DNA of 64,000 bases from GCA-002726655 sp046582185 (GTDB lineage Bacteria; Pseudomonadota; Gammaproteobacteria; Pseudomonadales; Azotimanducaceae), in contig JAYGEX010000005.1 of assembly GCA_046582185.1 (NCBI GenBank), positions 1-64,000 on the forward strand, given 5' to 3'. Position numbers and translations under genes: made by a program. The notes under the pieces were generated by a model that saw nothing but the letters and a program-made list of their open reading frames with translations, was not told the origin of the DNA and did no database searches. This document shows positions 42,955-51,043 of this stretch, in pieces. How positions within the stretch are numbered: the first letter of the stretch is position 1; each line of letters begins with the position of its first letter.

Positions 42955-43935
42955 ATGACTACCTGGAGGTCCGGCGCTAGCCCCGGCGTTCTTGCTGCCA
43001 GGAGTGAACTGCTTCACGCGATCCGTGGCTATTTTTATCAGCAAGATGTGATTGAGGTTGAAACGCCAACGCTTGGCAGTCGCGGCGTAAGCGATCTCCA
43101 TATAGAGAATATTCAATTTGTTCACCAGGGCCGTGCACATTTTCTGCAGACATCACCTGAATATGCAATGAAGCGCCTGCTTGCCAGCGGCAGTGGTTCC
43201 ATTTATCAGATCTGCCCCGCCTACAGGGGTAGAGAAATTGGTCGAAGACACAACATAGAGTTCACCATGCTCGAATGGTATCGAGTGGGTTATTCCATAA
43301 GCGAACTGATGGATGATACCCAGGCTTTGTTGTCTGCTGTTGCAGAAACCGTGGAAGCCCAACAATTCAATTTCGCTGAAATGCCAAGAGTGAGTTACAG
43401 GTATCTGTTCCTTGAACGCTTTGGTATCAATCCCCACCAGACCTCAATTGAGCAGTTAGCAGATTTGGCACGAGCGGCAGAACTTGATTGTAGCCATATC
43501 CAAAATTACAACGATGATGCAAGCCTTGGCGACTACCTCGACCTGTTATTTTCTGCTTCCATTGAGCCTCAGCTGGAAAAGCCGACAATTGTTTACAACT
43601 TTCCGGCATGCCAGGTGGCATTGGCACAACTTGGAATGGAAGATGATTGTATTGTGGCGAAGCGGTTCGAAGTTTTTGTCGCTGGAATAGAACTCGCCAA
43701 TGGCTACCTTGAATTGAATGATGGGCAAGAATTGGAAGGGCGAATGAAGGTGAATAACGAACAGCGAAAAATCCGCGGGCTGGGCAATATTGAAGCCGAC
43801 GCAAAGTTGCTGTCAGCCCTTGCGCACATGCCGCCCTGTTCAGGGATTGCAATGGGTCTGGACCGGCTATTAATGATCTTGTTGGCAACAGACAATCTCG
43901 CAGAGGTGCTGAGTTTTACCAGCGATAATATTTAG
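42955..43935 (+). CDS. epmA: Elongation factor P (R)-beta-lysine ligase
   Basis: EpmA is a lysyl-tRNA-synthetase-like enzyme (PoxA/GenX/YjeA) that activates beta-lysine and joins it to Lys34 of EF-P. The 326-residue protein has the class II core only: motif 2 YQICPAYRGREIGRRHNIEFTM-type segment near residue 90, GYLELNDGQELEGRM and the motif 3 MPPCSGIAMGLDRLLMIL. It lacks the anticodon-binding domain of LysS, which separates it from lysyl-tRNA synthetase. The start is ATG 42955; upstream extension to 42886 overlaps efp and is not needed. EpmB, needed to make beta-lysine, is not in this window. Confidence 0.95.
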   Translation: MTTWRSGASPGVLAARSELLHAIRGYFYQQDVIEVETPTLGSRGVSDLHIENIQFVHQGRAHFLQTSPEYAMKRLLASGSGSIYQICPAYRGREIGRRHNIEFTMLEWYRVGYSISELMDDTQALLSAVAETVEAQQFNFAEMPRVSYRYLFLERFGINPHQTSIEQLADLARAAELDCSHIQNYNDDASLGDYLDLLFSASIEPQLEKPTIVYNFPACQVALAQLGMEDDCIVAKRFEVFVAGIELANGYLELNDGQELEGRMKVNNEQRKIRGLGNIEADAKLLSALAHMPPCSGIAMGLDRLLMILLATDNLAEVLSFTSDNI

Positions 43936-43981
43936 CCTCGTGTGGATCAATGACTGAAACCGGGCATTTTCTGGTGGATAG

Positions 43982-44812
43982 TCACGCCAGGGTTTCGCCG
44001 AAACGAACGATATCACCTTCGCCGACTTGCCAACGGATTTCACCAGGCGCAACAATAATGGCGGTAGATCCCAGATGAAATTGGCCAAGCTCTGAACCGC
44101 TCTCGTATTGTTGGGGAGGATCAAAGAACTCGGTATCAAGTTGCTTTGACGGGTAAATAGTTTGTCGCCACACTGGCTTGATCCCAGCAACAATCATCGC
44201 CCCCACCATAATGACCGAAATGGGGCCAGCTACACTTTCCATCAGGCATACTAGGCGCTCATTGTCCGCAAACAGGTCGCTAACATTTTCAGCCGTTGTC
44301 TGATTGACGGAAAACAATCTGCCGGGAACATAAGTCGCCTTTGTTAGTGTAGCTGCTACGGGGAAATGAACGCGATGATAGTTGCTGGGTGCAAGATAAA
44401 TGGTTATAAAGCTACCATCTCGATAGTTGGCAATGTCGCCTGTTGCCAGCAATTTTTCGAGAGAGTAAGTTATTCCCTTGGCCTGAAATATCTGATTACT
44501 GTTGATCCTGCCCACTGCAGATACAGTGCCGTCAGCGGGGCATGTAATGCTGCCCTCAATTTTGCGTGTTTCTGGCTTGAGCTCTCGAGTAAAGAAGTCA
44601 TTGAAGTGTCGGAAATCAGAACAATCTGTCCTGACATATTCAGACATGTCGATTTTATAGACCTTGATAAAACTTCTGATAAGCAGGTTTTTCAGCCAAG
44701 GGATCTCTGAATTCGCCAGTCGTCCAGCAAGTCTGGAAAGTGCGTGGTGAGGCACCAGACGCTGCAGGACAATGAGGATGTTACCCATCAAGATTAAAAT
44801 GACCCTGATCAT
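43982..44812 (-). CDS. psd: Phosphatidylserine decarboxylase proenzyme
   Basis: Psd converts phosphatidylserine to phosphatidylethanolamine. The 276-residue proenzyme has an N-terminal membrane-associated segment (VILILMGNILIVLQRLVPHH), CPADGTVSAVG, YLAPSNYHRVHFPV (catalytic His) and the self-cleavage LGST motif in QFHLGSTAIIV, where cleavage before the Ser makes the pyruvoyl group. Length is near the family norm (about 285-320). It starts 3 bases after the rhodanese stop, so the two genes are co-transcribed, as in Pseudomonas. Confidence 0.95.
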   Translation of the reverse strand: MIRVILILMGNILIVLQRLVPHHALSRLAGRLANSEIPWLKNLLIRSFIKVYKIDMSEYVRTDCSDFRHFNDFFTRELKPETRKIEGSITCPADGTVSAVGRINSNQIFQAKGITYSLEKLLATGDIANYRDGSFITIYLAPSNYHRVHFPVAATLTKATYVPGRLFSVNQTTAENVSDLFADNERLVCLMESVAGPISVIMVGAMIVAGIKPVWRQTIYPSKQLDTEFFDPPQQYESGSELGQFHLGSTAIIVAPGEIRWQVGEGDIVRFGETLA

Positions 44813-44815
44813 GTA

Positions 44816-45613
44816 TCAGACTTCTATGGGTGAATCAGGGTCATTACCATATTCCGACCAGGATCCATGGTAGGCGCGAATATTGTATCCGAGCTTCTTG
44901 CCGATCAGGTAGGTAAGCCCGGAGCGATGATGGGATTGACAGTGAGTGATGACCTGCTTGTCTTTGGTAATTCCCTTTGAGTCCAACAAATCCTGAAGAT
45001 TACCTAGCATCTGCAGATTGTTCTGATGATCCATGGTGTCCAGCCAGTCCAGGTTAATTGCACCGGGCACGTGGCCGCTCCTTGCGGAGACAACTCTGGT
45101 TCCAGCATATTCAGCTTCTGATCTTGCGTCCCAGATCACTGTGGATTCATCGTCAATACTGTCTATGACATCTGCCATTTCTGCGATGTATTTTCTATCA
45201 ATCTGAATGTCGGTGGTGGTCGGCGTTATGTTTGGCTGGTCTGTACTCAGCGGCAGCCCATGCGCGAGCCAGGTAGTCAGGCCGCCGTTTATATAAGTGC
45301 TCTTTTTGTGGCCAATAACATCCAGCGTCCAGATGAATCTCCCAGCCCAGCCGCCACCTTCATCATCATAGGTAACGATCTGCTTGTCTTTGCTGTAGCC
45401 GATGGCGGAAAACAGGGCGTCCAGTCTTTGCTTGTCTGGTAGTTTGCCCACGGCAGGCTTTATGCCCGATACCAGGTTGCCTGCTGATACGTGAATAGCG
45501 CCGGGAAGATGGCCGGACAGATAATTTTCTCTGCTGCTCAGATCAATAATGAGTAGGTCAGGGTCATTGAGATGGTCAACAAATGAGTCGGCGCTGATGA
45601 CTAGAGGAAGCAT
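44816..45613 (-). CDS. rhdA: Thiosulfate sulfurtransferase, two-domain rhodanese (RhdA-like)
   Basis: The 265-residue protein has two rhodanese domains. The N-terminal inactive domain begins LPLVISADSFVDHLNDPDLL and contains IIDLSSRENYLSGHLPGAIHVSAG. The C-terminal domain has DARSEAEYAGTR and the active loop HCQSHHRSGLTY with catalytic Cys. The CQ-HHRS loop is that of P. aeruginosa RhdA, and it precedes psd just as there. It transfers sulfur from thiosulfate or persulfides to cyanide or thiols. Cytoplasmic; no signal peptide. Confidence 0.9.
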   Translation of the reverse strand: MLPLVISADSFVDHLNDPDLLIIDLSSRENYLSGHLPGAIHVSAGNLVSGIKPAVGKLPDKQRLDALFSAIGYSKDKQIVTYDDEGGGWAGRFIWTLDVIGHKKSTYINGGLTTWLAHGLPLSTDQPNITPTTTDIQIDRKYIAEMADVIDSIDDESTVIWDARSEAEYAGTRVVSARSGHVPGAINLDWLDTMDHQNNLQMLGNLQDLLDSKGITKDKQVITHCQSHHRSGLTYLIGKKLGYNIRAYHGSWSEYGNDPDSPIEV

Positions 45614-45669
45614 AAGAGAATGTAGACGCTTGGGAAAAGGAAATTGTACACTATCGCCGACAGTGGCCT

Positions 45670-45700
45670 GCCTCGTTTTTGGAAGGCCTCGTTTTGGGAG
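45670..45700. repeat. Direct repeat GCCTCGTTTT-GGAAG in the rhdA/orn intergenic region
   Basis: Two adjacent copies lie at 45670-45685 (GCCTCGTTTTTGGAAG) and 45686-45700 (GCCTCGTTTTGGGAG). They lie in the 175-base divergent gap between rhdA and orn. Their place upstream of both genes could make them regulator sites, or they are a small replication-slippage duplication. The rest of the gap shows no open frame. Confidence 0.35.
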
Positions 45701-45788
45701 ATCATGAGCTCTGACAATGGATATGCTCTCCAGTATCGTTTTCAGTTAATATAGAGGCCCCTATCAAGATGGATCTAAGTATTAGGTC

Positions 45789-46337
45789 ATGAGCAAGTAC
45801 TCGGAAAACTTGGTCTGGATGGATTTGGAAATGACCGGGCTAGATCCGGAATCTGAAAGGATCCTCGAGATCGCGGCCATCATTACAGACTCTACGTTAA
45901 ACATCGTGGCTGAAGGTCCGGCGATTATTGTTAAGCAGAGTGATGCCTTGCTGAAGGCAATGGATGAATGGAATACGGAACATCACGAGGCGTCAGGATT
46001 GGTAGAGCGAGTCCGTGCCGAAGGTATCCCTGAAGCAGAAGCAGAACAACTCACTCTGGACTTCATCGCCAGGCATGTAGATAAAGGTGCCTCGCCCCTG
46101 TGTGGAAACAGCATAGGGCAAGATCGGCGATTCCTCGTTAAATACATGCCGCGGCTTGAAGACCATCTGCATTATCGAAATCTTGACGTCAGCACAATTA
46201 AGGAGTTGGCAATAAGGTGGCGGCCGGATGTTGCCGGCGGCGTAAGCAAGGGCTCTGCGCACCGGGCGATGGATGATATCAAAGAGTCTATCGACGAGCT
46301 AAGACACTACAGGGATACATTCTTTCAGCTGAGGTAA
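45789..46337 (+). CDS. orn: Oligoribonuclease
   Basis: Orn degrades the short RNA fragments (2-5 nt) left by other nucleases, and pGpG from c-di-GMP. The 182-residue DEDDh exonuclease has NLVWMDLEMTGLDPESERI (first Asp and Glu), CGNSIGQDRRFLVKYM, and GSAHRAMDDIKESIDEL with the catalytic His and last Asp. Length matches the E. coli enzyme (181). Its end is 9 bases before the convergent queG gene. In this genome it would also remove products of c-di-GMP breakdown. Confidence 0.96.
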   Translation: MSKYSENLVWMDLEMTGLDPESERILEIAAIITDSTLNIVAEGPAIIVKQSDALLKAMDEWNTEHHEASGLVERVRAEGIPEAEAEQLTLDFIARHVDKGASPLCGNSIGQDRRFLVKYMPRLEDHLHYRNLDVSTIKELAIRWRPDVAGGVSKGSAHRAMDDIKESIDELRHYRDTFFQLR

Positions 46338-46345
46338 GGGCTGGT

Positions 46346-47434
46346 TCAGGCGACGGCGGATTGTTTAGTCTCTTGCTGTTGAATTGCCCAGCGAATATGT
46401 TCCGCAACCATCTCGTCGGCTGCACTCAATTTGTCTTTTAATGACCGTAAAATCGCGGGGTCATAGTCGGCATTTCCAAGGGCAATGCTGATATTTCGCT
46501 GCCACCCACGAAAGCCGGTTCTGCGAATGGCAGAGCCCTCTGTTTTTTTCAGGAACTCGTTCTCACTCCAATTGAACAGAGCCAGTAGCTCAATATCCTT
46601 TAGCCCATGGCGCGGCGTGAAGTCTCCCTCGGTAGTTGTTTTTGCGTAACGGTTCCAAGGGCAAACAAGCTGGCAGTCATCGCAGCCAAAAATACGATTG
46701 CCCATGGGAATTCGCAAATGTTCCGGTATGGATTCCCTGCTTTCAATGGTCAGGTAGGAGATACACAATCTGGCATCCAGGCGGTAGGGTGCAACTATGG
46801 CCGATGTTGGGCAGATGTCCAGGCAAGCGTGGCAAGAGCCGCAACGGTTGGTGACGATATCGGTATTAATTGGCAGAGGTATATTAGTGAAAATCTCGCC
46901 AAGAAAGAACCAGGAGCCTGCCTGACGATTCAATAACAGTGTGTTCTTCCCGATCCAGCCGAGCCCGGCCTTTTCAGCCAGTGCCTTTTCTAATACCGGT
47001 GCGCTATCAGTAAATACGCGTGCAGCAAAACCTTCGATATTGTGATCACTTAGAAAATTGCCGATCCTGATCTCCAGCTTTTTGAGCCTCGACCGAATGA
47101 CCTTGTGATAATCCCTGCCGAGGGCGTATCTGGAGACATAGGCGTTTTTACTCAGAGAAAGGTTCTTTTTGATCTCGTCATTTTCAGGCAGATAATTCAT
47201 GCGCAGGCTAATGACTCGATAGGTGCCAGAGATGAGCTCGGCAGGTCTGCTTCGTTTGTTGCCATGAAGTGACATGTAATTCATCTCACCGTGAAATCCT
47301 TGTTGCAGCCAACTTTTCAGGTGGCTTTCATGCTGCTCCAATTGAGTATCGGCGATGCCCACTTGTTGAAAGCCAAGCTCTTCTCCCCATATATGGATAT
47401 TCTTCGCGAGCAGATTGTAAATTTGGTTCGTCAT
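46346..47434 (-). CDS. queG: Epoxyqueuosine reductase
   Basis: QueG reduces epoxyqueuosine to queuosine in tRNA, using cobalamin and two 4Fe-4S clusters. The 362-residue protein has GREYHK-like ALGRDYHKVIRSRL near residue 105, FTDSAPVLEKALAEKAGLGW (catalytic Asp region), the ferredoxin Cys motifs CGSCHACLDICP near 200 and CDDCQLVCPWN near 250, and a C-terminal HEAT-like region. Order and length match the E. coli and Pseudomonas enzymes. It diverges from nnr by 109 bases. Confidence 0.95.
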   Translation of the reverse strand: MTNQIYNLLAKNIHIWGEELGFQQVGIADTQLEQHESHLKSWLQQGFHGEMNYMSLHGNKRSRPAELISGTYRVISLRMNYLPENDEIKKNLSLSKNAYVSRYALGRDYHKVIRSRLKKLEIRIGNFLSDHNIEGFAARVFTDSAPVLEKALAEKAGLGWIGKNTLLLNRQAGSWFFLGEIFTNIPLPINTDIVTNRCGSCHACLDICPTSAIVAPYRLDARLCISYLTIESRESIPEHLRIPMGNRIFGCDDCQLVCPWNRYAKTTTEGDFTPRHGLKDIELLALFNWSENEFLKKTEGSAIRRTGFRGWQRNISIALGNADYDPAILRSLKDKLSAADEMVAEHIRWAIQQQETKQSAVA

Positions 47435-47543
47435 TTATTTTCCAGCCTTGGATGGCATATACCTTATAATTCACCAGCACTGCTTGCAATGACACTTGTA
47501 ATCAAGAGTGCAATACGCAGCGACTAACACTAAGGACCGCTAG

Positions 47544-49070
47544 ATGACTAATACCCTCTACTCCGCCGCTCAGGTAAGGGAGCTGGATCGCATTGCGATT
47601 GAGGAACATGGCATTGCCGGATTAACGCTAATGCGCAGGGCAGCGGAAGCATGTGCGCGCCAAATTGAGATCCATTGGCCGCAGATCAGCAAAATAACCG
47701 TCTTTTGTGGCGGCGGCAATAATGCCGGCGACGGCTACATCATTGCCGGGATTTTGTCTGAAAGAGGCTGCCAGGTTCAGGTCATTGTTGTTGGCGACAA
47801 GGCGAGCCTGGGAGATGATGCTGCCGCGGCACTCCAATATTGTGAGCAAAGTGAAGCGGTACTTGAAAGTGGAAGTGCGCAGCCGCAAGGAGATATGTAT
47901 GTGGATGCCTTGCTTGGAACTGGATTGTCTGGCGAAGTGCAAAGTAAATATGTGAGTGCCATTCAACAAATAAACGGTGGCGATAAGCCGGTACTATCTG
48001 TAGATATTCCGTCTGGCCTGTGTGCCGACACTGGCAGCATTTTAGGAATTAGCGTGCAGGCTAATGTGACAGTGACCTTCATTGGTCGCAAGAGGGGTCT
48101 CTATACCAATGACGGGCCGGACTGTTCTGGTGAGATCGTTTTTGATTCCCTGAGTGTGCCGGAAAATATCGCCGATAAGCTCGATAAGCATATCGACAAG
48201 AGCGTAGTGGTGATGCGCCCTCAGGCCTTGCCGGCGCGAAGGAAAAATTCCCATAAGACCCGAAATGGCCATCTATTAGTCGTTGGCGGCGATTCCGGGA
48301 TGGGCGGAGCAGTGCTCATGAGCGGTATTGCGGCGTTCAGGTGCGGCGCCGGAATTGTCAGCATTGCCACCCGGCAGGAAAATGTAGCGCCATTCCTCGC
48401 TCGTTGTCCTGAATTAATGACGCGAAAGGTGGATAGCAGCGGCGACCTTAAGCGAATGATGGCAAAGGCGACAGCGATGGTAATCGGTCCGGGTCTTGGC
48501 ACTTTGAGCTGGGGCAAGGAATTACTGGTTGCTGCGCTGGACTCCTCAATTCCCTTAGTGATAGATGCTGATGGCTTAACACTCCTGGCTGAAATGGCTG
48601 TTACGAACAAAGGCTGGATATTAACGCCTCACCCAGGCGAAGCGCTGCGATTGTTGGAAGGGCGAACAAAACATACCGATGGCGAGAGTCTCTCGGAAAT
48701 TATCAATTGTATGCAGGCCGGCATTCAGTCGGATCGATTTACCTCAATCGAATTATTGCAGCGAAACTACGATGGCGTGATATTGCTTAAGGGCGTTGGC
48801 ACTCTCGTATCTGATGGCATTGACACTTCACTGTGCTCATACGGAAATCCTGGTATGGCAAGTGCCGGTATGGGAGATGTTCTTAGCGGTGTTATTGGCG
48901 GTCTTATCGCCCAGGGACTCAATGGCTACCATGCGGCAACAACAGGTGCATGTCTTCATGCAAGGGCCGGCGATATTGCAGCAGAAGTCGATGGGGAGAG
49001 AGGATTGTTGGCGACCGACTTAATTCCGCTGATTCGGCGCCTGGTTAACGATAAAGATCAGGTCTGGTAA
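47544..49070 (+). CDS. nnr: Bifunctional NAD(P)H-hydrate epimerase/dehydratase
   Basis: Nnr repairs hydrated NAD(P)H. The 508-residue protein has an N-terminal YjeF epimerase domain with CGGGNNAGDGYIIAGIL and DALLGTGLSGEV, and a C-terminal ribokinase-like ADP-dependent dehydratase with LLVVGGDSGMGGAVLMSG and YGNPGMASAGMGDVLSG. The two-domain fusion is the usual YjeF form in Gammaproteobacteria. Its stop overlaps the tsaE start by one base (TAATG), a common coupling. Confidence 0.95.
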   Translation: MTNTLYSAAQVRELDRIAIEEHGIAGLTLMRRAAEACARQIEIHWPQISKITVFCGGGNNAGDGYIIAGILSERGCQVQVIVVGDKASLGDDAAAALQYCEQSEAVLESGSAQPQGDMYVDALLGTGLSGEVQSKYVSAIQQINGGDKPVLSVDIPSGLCADTGSILGISVQANVTVTFIGRKRGLYTNDGPDCSGEIVFDSLSVPENIADKLDKHIDKSVVVMRPQALPARRKNSHKTRNGHLLVVGGDSGMGGAVLMSGIAAFRCGAGIVSIATRQENVAPFLARCPELMTRKVDSSGDLKRMMAKATAMVIGPGLGTLSWGKELLVAALDSSIPLVIDADGLTLLAEMAVTNKGWILTPHPGEALRLLEGRTKHTDGESLSEIINCMQAGIQSDRFTSIELLQRNYDGVILLKGVGTLVSDGIDTSLCSYGNPGMASAGMGDVLSGVIGGLIAQGLNGYHAATTGACLHARAGDIAAEVDGERGLLATDLIPLIRRLVNDKDQVW

Positions 49071-49555
49071 TGGTGACGCTATTTGAATTTCCCCTGGCAG
49101 GCGAAGACGCGACCATTGCCTTGGGCGCTGAGCTATCAAGATGTTTGCAGGGGCGCGGCGTCATCTATTTAAGAGGTGATCTGGGCGCTGGCAAGACAAC
49201 CCTCTGTCGCGGAATACTAAGAGCAATGTCCTACGAAGGGGCCGTAAAAAGTCCTACGTTTACCCTGGTGGAACCGTATAATTTCCCAGGGGGTCAGGTT
49301 TATCATTTTGATCTTTACAGACTAAATGATCCGGACGAGTTAGAATATATAGGTATTGATGACTATTTTAGTGATCAGAGCCTCTGCCTTATTGAATGGC
49401 CAGAGAAAGCATTAGGAACGCTGCCGCTGGGAGATATTGACCTCGAGCTGTTATTTGAGGGCAGGCAGAGACGAGTTGTCTTAAGTGCAATGTCAGATTA
49501 TGGCAATAGCGCATTGGAACGATTGAGGTTTGGTATAGATTGCGACCCAAAATGA
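49070..49555 (+). CDS. tsaE: tRNA threonylcarbamoyladenosine biosynthesis ATPase
   Basis: TsaE is the small P-loop ATPase that recycles the TsaB-TsaD complex making t6A37 in ANN-decoding tRNAs. The 161-residue protein has Walker A in LRGDLGAGKTTLCRGIL, SPTFTLVEPY, HFDLYRLNDPDELEYIG and CLIEWPEKA, which all match the family. Length is typical (about 150-160). It begins inside the nnr stop codon and ends about 50 bases before amiB. Confidence 0.95.
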   Translation: MVTLFEFPLAGEDATIALGAELSRCLQGRGVIYLRGDLGAGKTTLCRGILRAMSYEGAVKSPTFTLVEPYNFPGGQVYHFDLYRLNDPDELEYIGIDDYFSDQSLCLIEWPEKALGTLPLGDIDLELLFEGRQRRVVLSAMSDYGNSALERLRFGIDCDPK

Positions 49556-49607
49556 TAGTGTTATTAGCTAGCACCGGAGGTCCTCGATTTTAGACAAGAA
49601 GAGGCTA

Positions 49608-50996
49608 ATGGGTTTTGCTCTTGGCAAGTGGCGTAGTTGTGGAAAGCGACAAGCGCTTCAATCCCTTCTAACAATAATTCTGCTAGCGGTAGTTGCGTCG
49701 TCGACCGCTGCTATTACTTCCATCGAAAATGTCCGCGTCCGGCCTTCGCCTGAGAGAACGCGAATTGTCTTTGACCTTGATCAACCCGTAGAGCACCGGG
49801 TTTTTTCCCTGACCAATCCGCACCGATTGGTTATTGATATCAGTAACGCCAGGCTTATCGACAAGCTTCCGGATTTGAAATTTGAGAGCACACCTATCGT
49901 AAACATAAGAAATTCGACCCGGGATGGGTCGAATTTGAGAGTGGTTCTGGATCTGGCGACAAATGTTAAGCCTCGAAGCTTTATCCTAAAGCCTATCCTG
50001 CAGTATGGCGATAGGCTGGTCGTTGATTTATATACAGATGATCAGCTGTTGGCGCCAGTGGTGCCGAGAGCGGATCGCATTGCCCGGCAAATGCGTGACG
50101 TGGTTGTTGCAATTGACGCTGGCCACGGGGGTGATGATCCTGGCGCTGTTGGTCCGGGACACCTGCTAGAGAAAATCGTCGTTCTTTCTATCGCCAATCG
50201 TCTGGATCGCTTATTCAAAAAAGAGCTTGGCTTCAAGAGCGTGCTCATTCGAAAAGGTGACTATTATATTGCGCATCGCAAGCGGACCGAGATCGCCAGA
50301 CAAAGTCAGGCCGATATTTTTATTTCCATCCATGCAGATGCATTTAAGATTCCCCAGGCAAATGGTGCGTCGGTTTACGCAATTTCACAAAAAGGTGCAA
50401 CCAGTGAAGCGGCGAGATGGTTGGCAGAGAAAGAGAATATGGCGGATCTGATTGGCGGCGTTGGTGGTATCAGTCTTGTGGATAAAGATGATTTACTGGC
50501 CGAGGTATTGCTGGATATGTCTATGAGCGCAAGCTTAAATGCGAGCCTTGAAATGGGCGAGAGCGTACTCGGCCGAATCGCCATCATTAATAAGCTGCAT
50601 AAGAAGCATGTTGAACAGGCGTCATTTTTGGTACTCAAATCTCCAGACATTCCGTCTCTGCTAATCGAGACAGGTTTTATTTCGAATCCGGAAGAGGCCA
50701 GGAAACTGAAGTCGGCTGCACATCAACAAAAGATGGCTGAGGCCATCTTTGAGGGGATAACGCGTTACATGCACAAGAATCCTCCTGCTGGTTCGTTTCT
50801 CGCCTGGAAGAACTCTGGAAGGGCCCGGGATACGGGTAAAAGTGAGAGGCTGGTAACCTATGTGATAGAAAGAGGTGATACCCTATTGCAGATAGCAGAC
50901 AGATACAGAGTGAATTTCGAGAACCTGAAGAAGCTCAATGGCCTGAGCAGTAACAGGATTATGACGGGGCAGATCCTGAAAATTCCCGCAAGCTGA
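49608..50996 (+). CDS. amiB: N-acetylmuramoyl-L-alanine amidase (AmiB type)
   Basis: Periplasmic amidase that splits septal murein during cell separation. The 462-residue protein has a signal-like hydrophobic N-terminus (LLTIILLAVVASSTAAI), an AMIN domain (residues 38-150), the zinc Amidase_3 domain with VAIDAGHGGDDPGAVGP near residue 165 and ISIHADAFKIP, and a C-terminal LysM (VIERGDTLLQIADRYRVN). The insertion around EVLLDMSMSASLNASLE corresponds to the autoinhibitory helix displaced by EnvC/NlpD in AmiB/AmiC. AmiB from the tsaE-mutL position and the LysM. AGAGG precedes the ATG. Confidence 0.93.
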   Translation: MGFALGKWRSCGKRQALQSLLTIILLAVVASSTAAITSIENVRVRPSPERTRIVFDLDQPVEHRVFSLTNPHRLVIDISNARLIDKLPDLKFESTPIVNIRNSTRDGSNLRVVLDLATNVKPRSFILKPILQYGDRLVVDLYTDDQLLAPVVPRADRIARQMRDVVVAIDAGHGGDDPGAVGPGHLLEKIVVLSIANRLDRLFKKELGFKSVLIRKGDYYIAHRKRTEIARQSQADIFISIHADAFKIPQANGASVYAISQKGATSEAARWLAEKENMADLIGGVGGISLVDKDDLLAEVLLDMSMSASLNASLEMGESVLGRIAIINKLHKKHVEQASFLVLKSPDIPSLLIETGFISNPEEARKLKSAAHQQKMAEAIFEGITRYMHKNPPAGSFLAWKNSGRARDTGKSERLVTYVIERGDTLLQIADRYRVNFENLKKLNGLSSNRIMTGQILKIPAS

Positions 50997-51043
50997 GCCA
51001 ACGATGGTATTTATCCTTTATCGCTCGAATTAAATGGTCGTAA

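Noticed and set aside
43427..43888. 153-codon antisense frame inside epmA
   Set aside because: epmA has full class II motifs; the antisense product has no recognisable domain or ribosome site.
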